Below, piece by piece: positions 54,461 through 64,000 of a DNA stretch of 64,000 nucleotides; position 1 is the first letter of the stretch; each line of letters begins with the position of its first letter. Both the position numbers and the translations under genes were made by a program. The notes below the pieces were generated by a model, which made no database searches, was not told where the DNA came from, and saw only the letters and a program-made list of their open reading frames with translations. The DNA lies in NCBI RefSeq assembly GCF_001005315.1, contig NZ_LBMG01000007.1:1-64000 (forward strand), read 5' to 3'. This DNA comes from Kordia jejudonensis (GTDB taxonomy: Bacteria; Bacteroidota; Bacteroidia; Flavobacteriales; Flavobacteriaceae).

Positions 54461-57400
54461 ATGGTAAAAAAATACTTTTTAGCATTATTCTTAGTTTGTT
54501 TTTCGCTACAGCTAGTGAATGCTTCGTCCCGAGATTCGAAAAATGCACATTCAGTCCTAATGCCTGATGCTACAATTAGTGTAGACATTACAACTGTTTG
54601 TCAGTATAATGATTCACCCGTAATTACGTTTACAGGTTCGGCTGGAACGGCTCCGTATACATTTACGTATACAAGAAATGGAGATGTCAGAACTATTAGT
54701 ACTGTAGGAAATTCTAATAGTGTAACGTTGGATGCGAATACCAGTTTTTCAGGAAGTATCACCTACGTTTTGACAAATGTTCAAGATCAAACTGGTACAA
54801 ATACTATGGTTACGGGACAAACAATTACAATTGATATTACCGAAGGACCTGATCCTACGCTGAATGGTGATGGAGCCGAACCAAGTCAATTTTTATTTAG
54901 TATTTGTGATGGTGATCCTACAGCTACGTTTACGTTTACAAATGCTTCTTCAACTGCTTCAACTCTAAACACGAATTATACTATTGATTGGGGCGATGGT
55001 AGTACTCCTTTTACAGGCACTACTTGGAATTTATTAACACACGATTACAATCAAGGAACTTATACACTTACGTATACAATTGTGGGAAATAATGGTTGTA
55101 CAACGGTACAAGAATATACTGTATTTTTAGGTTCTACACCTGGAATTGGGTTTGATACGCCTGGAAATACTACAATTTGTGCAGGTGGTTCGCTTACGTT
55201 TCAAATTACAGGTTTTGAAAATAACCCGCCATCTACAACCTACACAATCGTTTTTAGTGATGGAACTACCTTACCAACCATAACACATCCGCCTCCATCC
55301 TCTATAACGCATCAATTTAATGTGACTTCTTGCGGAACAAATAGTGGTGGATTTATGAATTCTTTTTCTGCCACCATATCTGCTTCCAATTTATGTGCAA
55401 CTTCTACTGCAACGGTTGCACCAATTCTAATTTCATCAGATCCAGTAGCCGATTTTTCATTTCCTACAGAACCTTCTTGTACAAATACAGAAGTTTGCTT
55501 TGAAGATTTATCGATGGGAAATGCTACAAATGGTACTAACAATGATTGTGATACAAACCCAAGGATTACATGGCAAATAACGCCAAATACGTATACTATA
55601 AATAGTGGAACTTTAGGAAATGATTTTGGGTCTACCAATCCTAATCTTTGGATTTCTGGCTCTGAAGATTTATGTGTTAATTTTACACAAGCAGGAAATT
55701 ACACGATTACACAAATGGTTGGAAATACGTGTGCAGTAGACACAATCACGCAAACCATTTGTGTAGAAGAACCTGTAAATCCACAGTTCAATTTGAGTGC
55801 CACTTCAGGATGTACACCTTTAGATGTAAATGTCACTAATACTACCGATGAAACCACAAGTTGCAATCCGCCAACGTATCAATGGCAAGTAACCTATGCG
55901 GCAGATTTTTGTGGAACAGCACCCGAAGTTTGGAGCTTTACCAATGGAACATCTGCAACTTCAGCAAATCCTTCGTTTAACTTTGTTACGCCTGGAACAT
56001 ATACAATTCAACTGACTGGTACCAACGAATCATGCGGAAGTGTAAGCAGTTCACAACAAGTGATTGTTAAACAACCGCCGACAGCTACTATTAATCCTAT
56101 CAATGATTTGTGTAATGCAACTTCTATAACACCAACGGCAATCATAAATAATTGTACTGATAACACAAGTGCAGTAACGTATGACTGGCAATTTCCTGGA
56201 GCTACTACAACTTCGTCAACCTCTGCAACGCCTGGAACTATTGATTATTCTTCTCCTGGAACATATACAGTGACACTTCAAGTTACAAATGATTGTGGTG
56301 TTTCTACATTGGTCTCAGAAACATTTACGATACAAGAAGTTCCTGTCATCACAAATACAGACCTATCACAAGATATTTGCTCCGGAGTTTCTTCCACCGC
56401 TATTAATTTAACATCTAGCGTAGCAGGAACAACCTATTCATGGACGGCAACAGCAACAGCAGGAATTAGCGGATTTATACCTTCAGGCACTTCGGCAACG
56501 ATTCCTTCACAGATTATCACAACCTCAAATACAGCACCCGGAACTGTGACGTATACGGTAACACCAACGTTAAATGGTTGTGACGGAATGCCCGTAATAT
56601 TTACCATCAACGTAAGTCCAGCACCCGAAATTACAGTACAGCCACAACCAAGTACCGTTTGTCAAAATGGAACTCCCGCAACATTGAGTGTTGCTACTTC
56701 AGGAGCTTCTCCACAATATCAATGGTTTAGCAATACTGTAGATAGTACTACAGGCGGAACGTTGATTTCAGGCGCAACCAATGCAGATTATGTACCACCA
56801 ACAACTACCGTAGGAATGTTATATTATTATTGTGAAATCACGTTTGCTTCTGGAGGTTGCTCCGTCATCACTTCGCAAACGGCTTTGGTTACGGTAACGC
56901 CAAATGCTAGCATCACAAATCAACCAACACCAACACAAAGTTTATGTGTAGGAAGTACCATTTCGAATCCTTTATCGGTCGCTTTTACAGACGGAACAGG
57001 AACGGTTTCTTACCAATGGTTTAGCAATACTACGAATAACAATACAGGTGGAACAGCAATTGCTGGCGCAACAAACGCTAGCTTTACGCCACCAGTTTTT
57101 ACTACAGCAGGCACTTTTTATTATTATGTAGAATTATCTTTTGCTGGAAGCGGTTGTAACAATGTTGTGAGTGATGTGTCAGAAATTGTTGTTGTCGATT
57201 TACCAACTATCGATTTGCAACCTATCGCATCGCAAACACTGTGTCAAAATACAACACTGCAAACCTTAGAAGTACAAGTTTCAGGAGGTTTGGGAGCTTT
57301 TTCATACCAATGGTATAGCAATACCACGAATAACAATACGGGTGGAACAGCAATTGCAGGCGCAACTAATACTACTTATGTGCCACCAACAGATACCGTA

Positions 57401-60400
57401 GGAACGTTGTATTATTATTGTGTAATTTCACAAGCAGCAAGTGCGAGTTGTACCGTAACGAGCACTACTTCTGAAGTTATTGTAAATGCTGCGGCAACAA
57501 TTGATACGCAACCCGTTTCACAAGAATTATGTTTGGGTGAAACTGTAAATAATTTAACAATTACATACAGCAATGGTGTAGGAACACCAAGTTTTCAGTG
57601 GTATTCAAATACTGTAGACGATACTACTTCTGGAACGCCAATTTCAGGAGCAACAACGACTACCTTTACGCCTGATGTCACTTCTGTGGGAACAAACTAT
57701 TACTATTACACCATCACATTTGGCTCTGGTGGATGTTCCGAAGTTACATCTGATACGGCTGAAATTATTGTAAATGAAACACCAAGTATTAGCAATTTTA
57801 CCGAAACCATTTGTAGTGGAAACGATATTTCCATCACGCCAGATACTTTAAATGGCGATATTGTTCCAACAAATACAACCTATACGTGGACAACACCAAC
57901 AATCGTACCTGCTGGAAGTGTTACTGGTGCCACTTCGGAAACAGTACCACAAACTTCAATTAATCAAACATTAGTAAACACCACAAATGCAACTGCGGTT
58001 GTAACGTACACCGTAACACCAACTTCTGGCAATTGTAGCGGAACTCCTTTCACGATAGAAGTTACGCTCAATTCAGCACCAGAAATTACAACGCAACCAC
58101 AACCAAGCACGGTTTGTCAAAATGGAACACCAAACACGTTGAGTATTGTGTTGGGAAGTACTGCCGACACACCACAATACCAATGGTTTAGCAATACTGT
58201 AGATAGCAACACTGGCGGAACTTTGATTCCAGGTGCAACCAATGCAGATTATGTACCACCAACGGCTACTATAGGAATGGTATATTATTATTGTGAAATC
58301 ACGTTTGCTTCTGGAGGTTGTGCATTGCTGAGTTCACAAACGGCTTTGGTTACAGTCACAGCAAATGCAAGCATTACCAATCAACCAACCGTGACGCAAA
58401 GTTTATGTGTTGGAAGTACAATTCCGAATCCTTTATCGGTCGCTTTTACAGACGGAACAGGAACCGTTTCTTATCAATGGTTTAGCAATACAACAAATAG
58501 TAATTCAGGTGGAACAGCTATCGCAGGCGCTACAAATTCTGATTATACACCACCAGTATTTACCGCCGCAGGCAGTTTTTATTATTATGTTGAATTATCT
58601 TTTACAGGAAATGGTTGTAACGATGTCGTAAGTGATGTTTCTGAGGTTATTGTGGTAGATTTACCTGTAGTAGATGTACAACCAATTGTTTCACAAAATT
58701 TATGTCAAAATACGTTGCCACAAACCTTAGAAGTACAAGTTTCAGGTGGTTTGGGAGCATTTTCATACCAATGGTTTAGCAATACCACAAATAACAATAC
58801 TGGTGGAACAGCCATTGCGGGAGCAACGAATGCTACGTTTGTACCGCCAACTGATGTGGTTGGTACTTTTTATTATTATTGTGAAATTACACAAGCAGCC
58901 AGCACAAGTTGTTCAACGGTGAGCAATACTGCGGAAGTGATTGTAAATCTTGGTCCGATGTTTACTTCACAGCCACAATCGCAAGCATTGTGTTTGGGTG
59001 AAACTGTAAATAGTTTAACCGTAAGTTACAGCAACGGCGTTGGTTCGCCAGCGTATCAATGGTATTCAAATACGGTAGACGATGTAATTTCAGGAACGAT
59101 TATCACAAGTGCAACAACAGATACATTTACACCTTCGGTTGCAACTGCTGGAACAACTTATTACTATTGCATCATTACATTTGCTTCTGGTGGATGTTCC
59201 GAAATTATTTCGAATACTGCAGAAATTATTGTGAATGAAACACCAAGTATTAGCAATTTTACCGAAACCATTTGTAGTGGAAATAGTTTTACTATCACGC
59301 CTGATACTTCAAATGGCGATGTTGTCCCTGTAAATACACAGTACACATGGACAGCTCCAACAATAGTACCAGCAGGAAGTATTACGGGCGCAAGTGCTGC
59401 AACAACTCCACAAAATAATATCAGCCAATTATTAACAAATACGACTACAGCTCCAGCCGTTGTAACGTATACGGTAACACCTTCAACTGGCATTTGTGAT
59501 GGTATTCCGTTTACGGTAGAAATTACGGTAAATCCTGCTATTTCAGCAAATGTGATGATTACAAATATTGATTGCTTTGCCAATAACAATGGCGCAATTA
59601 CTACAAATATCACTGGCGGAGTACCATTTAGTTCTGGGGCACCATATATTATTTCTTGGACAGGGCCAAATGGTTTTACAGCAACTACGGCTAATATTTC
59701 AAGCCTTGAACCAGGCGATTATACACTTACAGTTCAGGATGAAGGTGGTTGTCCTTTTTCGGAAACATATACTATTACGGAACCTACCGAATTAACTTTA
59801 ACGGTTGACACAGAAACATCTATCAGCTGTTTTGGTTTAACAGATGGTGAGATTGCCATTACCGTTTCTGGCGGAACTCAAAATTACACCTATAATTGGA
59901 CGAGAAACGGAGTACCATTTTCAACAGACGAAGACATTTCGAACTTAAGCGCAGGAACTTATGAACTCACACTTTCTGATGCTAATAATTGTGGCCCTAT
60001 TTTACAATCTTTTGTGATCACACAACCTGCAGCATTGAGCGCTTCCTTACTAAATCAAACAAATGTTGCCTGCTTTGGAGAAGCTTCTGGAGCCATAGAA
60101 ATTAATGTTACTGGTGGAACACCAACCGAAACTTCGCCAGGTGTTTTTGAGTATACGTATGCTTGGACAGGACCAAATGGTTTTACAAGTACTTCACAAA
60201 ACCTAACAACACTTGTAGGCGGAACTTACGATCTTGTTGTTACAGATGCAAATGGTTGTGATGATACTTTAAGTGTCATCCTTACACAACCTGACGAAAT
60301 TGTGATTACCACAACGAACACCGAAATTTTATGTTTTGGCGATGATGATGCTTCAATTACGATCACTAATATTACAGGCGGATCAGGAAGTTATACTATT

Positions 60401-61762
60401 GCTTGGAGTAATTTGGGGCAAGGTATGAATCAGACAAATTTATCTGCGGGCGATTATACCATTACGGTTACAGATTCTAATAACTGTACAGGTTCAACAA
60501 CTGTAACGATTCCGGCACCACCAATTTTTACCATTGACCCTGTGGTAACGCAAATTTCTTGTTTTGGTGCAAACGATGGTCGTATTATATTGAATTTTCA
60601 AGGCGGACAAGATCCTATTGATTTTTCATGGGCAGACGATCCGAATGCTGGTGTAGAACGAAACAATCTTGGTCCAGGTGTATATACTGTTAATATTATA
60701 GATGCTGTTCCTTGTACCATCACGGAAACGTTTATCATTTTAGAACCTGCTGAACTTTCACTTTCGGCAAATATTACCAATGCGTTGGATTGTGATGATC
60801 CAAATTCTGGAGCCATTAACTTATTAATTACTGGTGGAACAGCTCCTTTTACGGTCAATTGGTCCAATGGAGCAACTACAGAAGATTTAGACGCTATTCC
60901 TCCTGGAGATTATGTTGCTACTGTTGTTGATGCTAATGGTTGTGATATTACGGACACGTTTACTGTAGTGCGTCCGTCGCCAATTGTTATTGATGTAGCT
61001 ACGGAAACTATTACAAATTGCAACACTTTTACGGTAAATCAGACTTTTACAGCACAAGTTTCTGGTGGTGTTCCTCCGTACGATCTCAATTGGTCTAGCG
61101 GAACAGTTACAGGTGCAAATGATGAAATGATGACTACGATGCAAAATGGGTTGGTTATTTTGGAAGCTACGGATGCGTTGGGTTGTGTAAGTAGTTTTAC
61201 GTTTGAAGTAGATATTCCTGTGTTGAGCAATCCAGATTTTAATTTGTCTTCTATTGCATTTGACACCTATGGAATTTATTCACAGCTTGATCCTATTCAG
61301 TTTACAAATGTTACTACGGGCGATTTTACAAATGTGTCTTGGAATTTTGGCGATGGTAATTTTTCCAATGAAGAAAATCCGTTACATACGTATGCTTCAC
61401 CAGGTTCGTATACGGTGATTCAAACGGTAACTTTCCCTGGCGATTGTGTGTATGAAAGAGTCATTACATTATTAATTGAAAAAGGATACAAACTCATTAT
61501 GCCAACAGCTTTTACACCGAATGATGATGGATTGAATGATTTCTTCCGACCTGTTTTTGTAGGTTTAGACAATATGGAACTAAACATTTATGATACTTGG
61601 GGAAGTTTAATTTATTCTGAAACTGGTGACGATATTCAAGGTTGGGACGGAAAAGTCAAAGGCGAACTTGTCGAAAATGGAAATTACTATTACACCTTTA
61701 CTGCTAAAACATTTTTTGGATCTGTCGTTCGCGAAAACGGACCACTTACGCTAATACTATAA
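54461..61762 (+). CDS. giant T9SS-secreted repeat adhesin with SprB repeats, PKD domain and CHU_C C-terminus
   Basis: 2433 residues with signal peptide (1-21). The first third has PKD-like sections. The middle (about 720-1690) consists of Ig-like repeats with the refrain YQWFSNT..(N/D)...GGT.I.GATN and Y(Y)YYC/V.I, plus two tandem 485-residue super-blocks. The next zone (about 1690-2250) has SprB-type repeats (ISCFG..DG.I......GG ... L..G.YT....D..GC). A PKD domain (about 2280-2335) and a CHU_C sorting domain (PTAFTPNDDGLNDFF, from about 2345) end the protein. Likely a surface adhesin exported by type IX secretion, paired with the PorP/SprF gene 8 bases downstream. Confidence 0.9.
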   Translation: MVKKYFLALFLVCFSLQLVNASSRDSKNAHSVLMPDATISVDITTVCQYNDSPVITFTGSAGTAPYTFTYTRNGDVRTISTVGNSNSVTLDANTSFSGSITYVLTNVQDQTGTNTMVTGQTITIDITEGPDPTLNGDGAEPSQFLFSICDGDPTATFTFTNASSTASTLNTNYTIDWGDGSTPFTGTTWNLLTHDYNQGTYTLTYTIVGNNGCTTVQEYTVFLGSTPGIGFDTPGNTTICAGGSLTFQITGFENNPPSTTYTIVFSDGTTLPTITHPPPSSITHQFNVTSCGTNSGGFMNSFSATISASNLCATSTATVAPILISSDPVADFSFPTEPSCTNTEVCFEDLSMGNATNGTNNDCDTNPRITWQITPNTYTINSGTLGNDFGSTNPNLWISGSEDLCVNFTQAGNYTITQMVGNTCAVDTITQTICVEEPVNPQFNLSATSGCTPLDVNVTNTTDETTSCNPPTYQWQVTYAADFCGTAPEVWSFTNGTSATSANPSFNFVTPGTYTIQLTGTNESCGSVSSSQQVIVKQPPTATINPINDLCNATSITPTAIINNCTDNTSAVTYDWQFPGATTTSSTSATPGTIDYSSPGTYTVTLQVTNDCGVSTLVSETFTIQEVPVITNTDLSQDICSGVSSTAINLTSSVAGTTYSWTATATAGISGFIPSGTSATIPSQIITTSNTAPGTVTYTVTPTLNGCDGMPVIFTINVSPAPEITVQPQPSTVCQNGTPATLSVATSGASPQYQWFSNTVDSTTGGTLISGATNADYVPPTTTVGMLYYYCEITFASGGCSVITSQTALVTVTPNASITNQPTPTQSLCVGSTISNPLSVAFTDGTGTVSYQWFSNTTNNNTGGTAIAGATNASFTPPVFTTAGTFYYYVELSFAGSGCNNVVSDVSEIVVVDLPTIDLQPIASQTLCQNTTLQTLEVQVSGGLGAFSYQWYSNTTNNNTGGTAIAGATNTTYVPPTDTVGTLYYYCVISQAASASCTVTSTTSEVIVNAAATIDTQPVSQELCLGETVNNLTITYSNGVGTPSFQWYSNTVDDTTSGTPISGATTTTFTPDVTSVGTNYYYYTITFGSGGCSEVTSDTAEIIVNETPSISNFTETICSGNDISITPDTLNGDIVPTNTTYTWTTPTIVPAGSVTGATSETVPQTSINQTLVNTTNATAVVTYTVTPTSGNCSGTPFTIEVTLNSAPEITTQPQPSTVCQNGTPNTLSIVLGSTADTPQYQWFSNTVDSNTGGTLIPGATNADYVPPTATIGMVYYYCEITFASGGCALLSSQTALVTVTANASITNQPTVTQSLCVGSTIPNPLSVAFTDGTGTVSYQWFSNTTNSNSGGTAIAGATNSDYTPPVFTAAGSFYYYVELSFTGNGCNDVVSDVSEVIVVDLPVVDVQPIVSQNLCQNTLPQTLEVQVSGGLGAFSYQWFSNTTNNNTGGTAIAGATNATFVPPTDVVGTFYYYCEITQAASTSCSTVSNTAEVIVNLGPMFTSQPQSQALCLGETVNSLTVSYSNGVGSPAYQWYSNTVDDVISGTIITSATTDTFTPSVATAGTTYYYCIITFASGGCSEIISNTAEIIVNETPSISNFTETICSGNSFTITPDTSNGDVVPVNTQYTWTAPTIVPAGSITGASAATTPQNNISQLLTNTTTAPAVVTYTVTPSTGICDGIPFTVEITVNPAISANVMITNIDCFANNNGAITTNITGGVPFSSGAPYIISWTGPNGFTATTANISSLEPGDYTLTVQDEGGCPFSETYTITEPTELTLTVDTETSISCFGLTDGEIAITVSGGTQNYTYNWTRNGVPFSTDEDISNLSAGTYELTLSDANNCGPILQSFVITQPAALSASLLNQTNVACFGEASGAIEINVTGGTPTETSPGVFEYTYAWTGPNGFTSTSQNLTTLVGGTYDLVVTDANGCDDTLSVILTQPDEIVITTTNTEILCFGDDDASITITNITGGSGSYTIAWSNLGQGMNQTNLSAGDYTITVTDSNNCTGSTTVTIPAPPIFTIDPVVTQISCFGANDGRIILNFQGGQDPIDFSWADDPNAGVERNNLGPGVYTVNIIDAVPCTITETFIILEPAELSLSANITNALDCDDPNSGAINLLITGGTAPFTVNWSNGATTEDLDAIPPGDYVATVVDANGCDITDTFTVVRPSPIVIDVATETITNCNTFTVNQTFTAQVSGGVPPYDLNWSSGTVTGANDEMMTTMQNGLVILEATDALGCVSSFTFEVDIPVLSNPDFNLSSIAFDTYGIYSQLDPIQFTNVTTGDFTNVSWNFGDGNFSNEENPLHTYASPGSYTVIQTVTFPGDCVYERVITLLIEKGYKLIMPTAFTPNDDGLNDFFRPVFVGLDNMELNIYDTWGSLIYSETGDDIQGWDGKVKGELVENGNYYYTFTAKTFFGSVVRENGPLTLIL
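56621..59530 (+). repeat. tandem 1455-bp internal duplication in the second adhesin gene
   Basis: GCACCCGAAATTACAGTACA at 56621 recurs as GCACCAGAAATTACAACGCA at 58076, exactly 1455 bases (485 codons) later. The order of Ig-like units inside is the same in both blocks, including VQNFTETICSGN-like ISNFTETICSGN near each end. Confidence 0.85.
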
Positions 61763-61769
61763 TCGCATT

Positions 61770-62774
61770 ATGAAATTAAAAATATGCATCTTACTTCTTG
61801 GGCTATGCTTCATTCCTAAAATGAAAGCACAAGATCCTATATTTTCACAATATTTCTTGGTACCACAAACTATCAATCCTGGGTTTGCAGGGTTTTTAGA
61901 AACTACGCATGTAGGAATCATTCATAGAACACAATGGCCGGCATTAGGTTTACGCATTGACACTAATTATGCGTTTGCTAGCACGTGGTTTCCTGAAGCA
62001 AATAGTGGTGCAGGAATTAGTTTTCTGAATCAGCGCGAAAGTCAAAGTGGCTATGTTTTTTCTCAGTTCAATGTAAATTATGCGTATCAGGTACAACTGA
62101 GTGACGATTGGTATTTTAGACCAGGTTTGGAAGTTGGCCGTGGCTGGAAAAATCTTGGTTTTCAAGGCTTATTATTGGAAGATCAAATCAACATTCAAAC
62201 CAACACCATCAGTGCTACTTCTATTGATTTATTATCATTGAATGATGGCGCCATTGGTTTTTGGGATATTTCTGCTGGATTGTTGTTTAATACAGAACAA
62301 GCTTGGATTGGCGTTTCAGCAAAACACTTAAATAGACCAAATATTTCGTTGACATTAGGTGGAAATGTTCCGCTGGAAACGTTTTTCTCTATTAGTGCAG
62401 GTTACGAATTTTTAGTAACTGACTTTATTGACGTACGTTTTTTACCATTTGAAACTCGCTTGATGATTACAGGAAATTATATGCATCAAGGTCGTTTCAA
62501 TAGGTTTGATATTGGAACTTCTCTTTCGGTTGGTCGTTTCTTTTTAGGTTCTACTTTGGTGACCAATCCTGCTAAGAATAGCGGAAATAGTCACTTATTA
62601 ACTTCTATTAATGCATTTACAGGTTTGCAGTATACAAATTTCCGTTTTGGAGTTTCGTATGACTTTAATACTTCGCAAATAGGACGAACTGGCGGTGTTT
62701 ACGAGCTTTCGCTGACGTATCAGTTTGACTCAGAAGCCAAGAGATGTTATGGATGTCCTGATTATCAAAAGTAG
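61770..62774 (+). CDS. PorP/SprF family type IX secretion system membrane protein
   Basis: 334 residues, signal peptide (1-20, ending MKAQ), then QDPIFSQYFLVPQTINPGFAGF, the family opening, and barrel strands to a C-terminal LSLTYQF. Paralogue of the gene at 8846. Its start is 8 bases after the stop of the 2433-residue adhesin, which is therefore its probable partner. Unlike the first module, no OmpA/PD40 gene follows. Confidence 0.9.
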   Translation: MKLKICILLLGLCFIPKMKAQDPIFSQYFLVPQTINPGFAGFLETTHVGIIHRTQWPALGLRIDTNYAFASTWFPEANSGAGISFLNQRESQSGYVFSQFNVNYAYQVQLSDDWYFRPGLEVGRGWKNLGFQGLLLEDQINIQTNTISATSIDLLSLNDGAIGFWDISAGLLFNTEQAWIGVSAKHLNRPNISLTLGGNVPLETFFSISAGYEFLVTDFIDVRFLPFETRLMITGNYMHQGRFNRFDIGTSLSVGRFFLGSTLVTNPAKNSGNSHLLTSINAFTGLQYTNFRFGVSYDFNTSQIGRTGGVYELSLTYQFDSEAKRCYGCPDYQK

Positions 62775-62853
62775 TATGAATTATTGGCGGTGTTTTGGGT
62801 GTTAGTTATGATGTAAGTTTAAACTTGCGCTAGCAATGGCGAAGAGGTAAAAT

Positions 62854-62872
62854 CGCTAAAGATTTATTAGCG
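62854..62872. terminator. weak hairpin between convergent genes
   Basis: CGCTAA / TTAGCG stem with a 7-base loop, between the PorP/SprF stop and the convergent small gene. Only six pairs and no strong T-run. Confidence 0.35.
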
Positions 62873-62895
62873 GTTATCTATTTACTTACGTTATT

Positions 62896-63402
62896 TTATT
62901 TGAAATTACATGCGCCTCCGCAGATACATGCTATTCTGAAGTCATAGAATTTATTTAATTTCTCCGTTTCTCTTATGAAGTCTTTCCAAACTTTTGGTGA
63001 AAAAGAGCAAGGTGCATAAATTTCATAAATGATATTATCTATGAATAAAATTAAATTAAACTCTTTGCCTATATCTAAAGATGCATCTTTAGATGATTGT
63101 AATTCATTATAAATTAAATTAACCTGTTTATTATTATCAAAAATATGAATCATAACATAAACAGAACTATTATTAGATGTACGCGTATATTCTTTTAGTT
63201 GAGATTTTCCTTTACTTCTTTTTGTGAAAAAACCATAATCAATTTCTTTTTTTGCATTTAAGCTATCAAATACAAATTCAGCGTCATTAAAAACCGTATT
63301 TAATTTAGCTTGAAAATTTTCCACGTTGTTTGTTATTTGGGAATGAACTTTAAGTAAATTAAAGAGACAAATAGTCATAAAAATAACAGTAAGTTTTCTC
63401 AT
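62896..63402 (-). CDS. hypothetical secreted protein (168 aa)
   Basis: 168 residues. N-terminal signal-like segment (1-21, LLKVHSQ). The mature part contains NSSVYVMIHIFDNNKQVNLIYN and ends in a Cys cluster, IACICGGACNF. No family recognised. Codon use is more AT-rich than its neighbours, and GCGCTAGC-centred inverted sequences flank it (62821-62844 and 63439-63456), which hints at an accessory gene. Confidence 0.65.
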   Translation of the reverse strand: MRKLTVIFMTICLFNLLKVHSQITNNVENFQAKLNTVFNDAEFVFDSLNAKKEIDYGFFTKRSKGKSQLKEYTRTSNNSSVYVMIHIFDNNKQVNLIYNELQSSKDASLDIGKEFNLILFIDNIIYEIYAPCSFSPKVWKDFIRETEKLNKFYDFRIACICGGACNFK

Positions 63403-63671
63403 AATAATTAGTTATTTCTTAATTGATGTACTTCTTCCCTTCGCTAGCGCAGGTTTTTCAACTGGTGCAGATACACCACATTATAACCTAAATAAAAATA
63501 GTAATTATTTCTAAAATGGTATGACCACAAAGATTCCTATTTTGATGGACTATAAAAGCTGCGTTTTCAGTTATTTGTTAGTTACAAAACCATTATCTTT
63601 TCTATAGTTTGATTCTAATTTTTGTTGGATAGTATAAACAGTCTTGTAAAGTAGAGAAAAAGTATGCGCAT
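63403..63671. other. intergenic region with no gene seen
   Basis: Nothing codes convincingly here. A 61-codon minus-strand frame that starts inside the tRNA gene and crosses this stretch is rejected. The only feature noted is the GCGCTAGC-containing repeat half at 63439-63456. Confidence 0.6.
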
Positions 63672-63673
63672 AA

Positions 63674-63700
63674 AAAAAGCCATCATTTCTGATGGCTTTT
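63674..63700 (-). terminator. intrinsic terminator of tRNA-Asn
   Basis: AAAAGCCATCA / TGATGGCTTTT, an 11-bp perfect stem with a TTTC loop, 10 bases after the tRNA 3' end on the minus strand and followed by a T-run. Confidence 0.88.
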
Positions 63701-63710
63701 GAAAGCTTTG

Positions 63711-63784
63711 CTCCCCCTCTTGGGCTCGAACCAAGGACCCTTTGATTAACAGTCAAATGCTCTAACCAACTGAGCTAAGGAGGA
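63711..63784 (-). tRNA. tRNA-Asn (GTT)
   Basis: 74 bases forming a complete cloverleaf. Acceptor TCCTCCT / AGGGGGA with discriminator G, D-arm GCTC...GAGC, anticodon stem TTTGA / TCAAA with loop CTGTTAA (anticodon GTT), and T-arm CTTGG TTCGAGC CCAAG. CCA is not encoded. It has its own promoter and terminator. Confidence 0.95.
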
Positions 63785-63806
63785 GTGTTATTGCTTTTTG
63801 CGAGGG

Positions 63807-63837
63807 CAAATATATGCTATTTTTTATTTTGAACAAA
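63807..63837 (-). promoter_or_regulatory. promoter of tRNA-Asn
   Basis: TTTG, exactly 19 bases, then TATATTTG on the minus strand. This is a perfect match to the Bacteroidota promoter consensus TTTG-N19-TAnnTTTG, 23 bases before the mature tRNA 5' end. Confidence 0.8.
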
Positions 63838-63894
63838 CAATTTTTTTAAAAATTTGAAAAACTTTTTAATTCTTCACAAAACCATTCGCAGTGT

Positions 63895-64000
63895 TTATTT
63901 GAATAAGTTCCAAATGTCATTTCCAAAGATGACAACCATCAAGCTCATAATAAGCACAAATCCTACAACTTGTCCTACTTCCATTACTTTTTGAGATGGA
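63895..64000 (-). CDS. rseP: C-terminus of a probable RIP metalloprotease RseP (partial)
   Basis: The last 34 residues only, running off the window: PSQKVMEVGQVVGFVLIMSL is followed by a hydrophobic helix and ends FGNDIWNLFK. The closing transmembrane helix with GND-I/W-N/LF is how site-2 protease RseP ends in flavobacteria. The catalytic HExxH part lies outside the window, so the call is moderate. Confidence 0.5.
   Translation of the reverse strand, partial: PSQKVMEVGQVVGFVLIMSLMVVIFGNDIWNLFK

Noticed and set aside
63571-63756. 61-aa minus-strand frame
   Set aside because: It starts inside the tRNA-Asn gene and runs through its terminator.
1-64000. CRISPR arrays
   Set aside because: No regularly spaced short direct repeats with unique spacers were seen. 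All repeats found are in-gene duplications, tandem heptamers or intergenic elements.

Overview
The window looks like chromosomal DNA of a marine-type flavobacterium (Bacteroidota, Flavobacteriaceae). The evidence is low G+C, type IX secretion (T9SS) adhesins that end in CHU_C-type gliding-motility domains, PorP/SprF partners, Bacteroidota promoters (a perfect TTTG-N19-TATATTTG in front of the tRNA), flavobacterial orphans (DUF2911, ABA4-like, LytTR pairs) and a GG-leader class I lanthipeptide family. The general look recalls Kordia, but the genus is inference only.

Layout. 1-1000: on the minus strand, three tandem short precursor peptides with lanthipeptide-type leaders, a possible fourth decayed copy, and a terminator. 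1003-3262: divergent hflX and an endonuclease/exonuclease/phosphatase-fold enzyme. 3354-12270: a T9SS surface module made of a 1813-residue adhesin, a PorP/SprF protein and an OmpA/PD40 protein, followed by a lipoprotein. 12422-13261: an orphan regulator with a C-terminal LuxR-like helix-turn-helix.

13548-40740: the centrepiece, a 27-kb one-strand block of 20 genes encoding an extracellular contractile injection system (eCIS; PVC/Afp/AlgoCIS class). Recognisable parts are a Pvc16-like cap (DUF4255), one sheath, two tube proteins, DUF5908, a LysM hub protein, a VgrG-like spike, PAAR, a gp25-like wedge, two large baseplate proteins (Pvc11 and Pvc12 types), a tape-measure protein, a Pvc15-type AAA+ ATPase, a DUF4157 (eCIS core) protein and an N-acetylmuramoyl-L-alanine amidase. 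Five genes have no function I can name: 268, 751, 287, 306 and 174 aa. They sit where tail-fibre, accessory or cargo genes would be expected and are the most promising undescribed material. The last two recognisable genes (DUF4157 and amidase) are the best effector candidates.

40814-54041: mostly chromosomal housekeeping and membrane genes. These are an EamA transporter, DUF2911 and a lipoprotein, a MutS-like ATPase, two methyltransferases, a minus-strand glycosyltransferase / membrane protein / SGNH hydrolase group, a DinD-like protein, a LytS/LytTR two-component pair, and an ABA4-like gene paired with a membrane protein. 54461-62774: a second T9SS surface module, a 2433-residue repeat-rich adhesin plus PorP/SprF. 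62896-64000: a small secreted protein, tRNA-Asn with clear promoter and terminator, and the C-terminus of a probable RseP protease running off the window.
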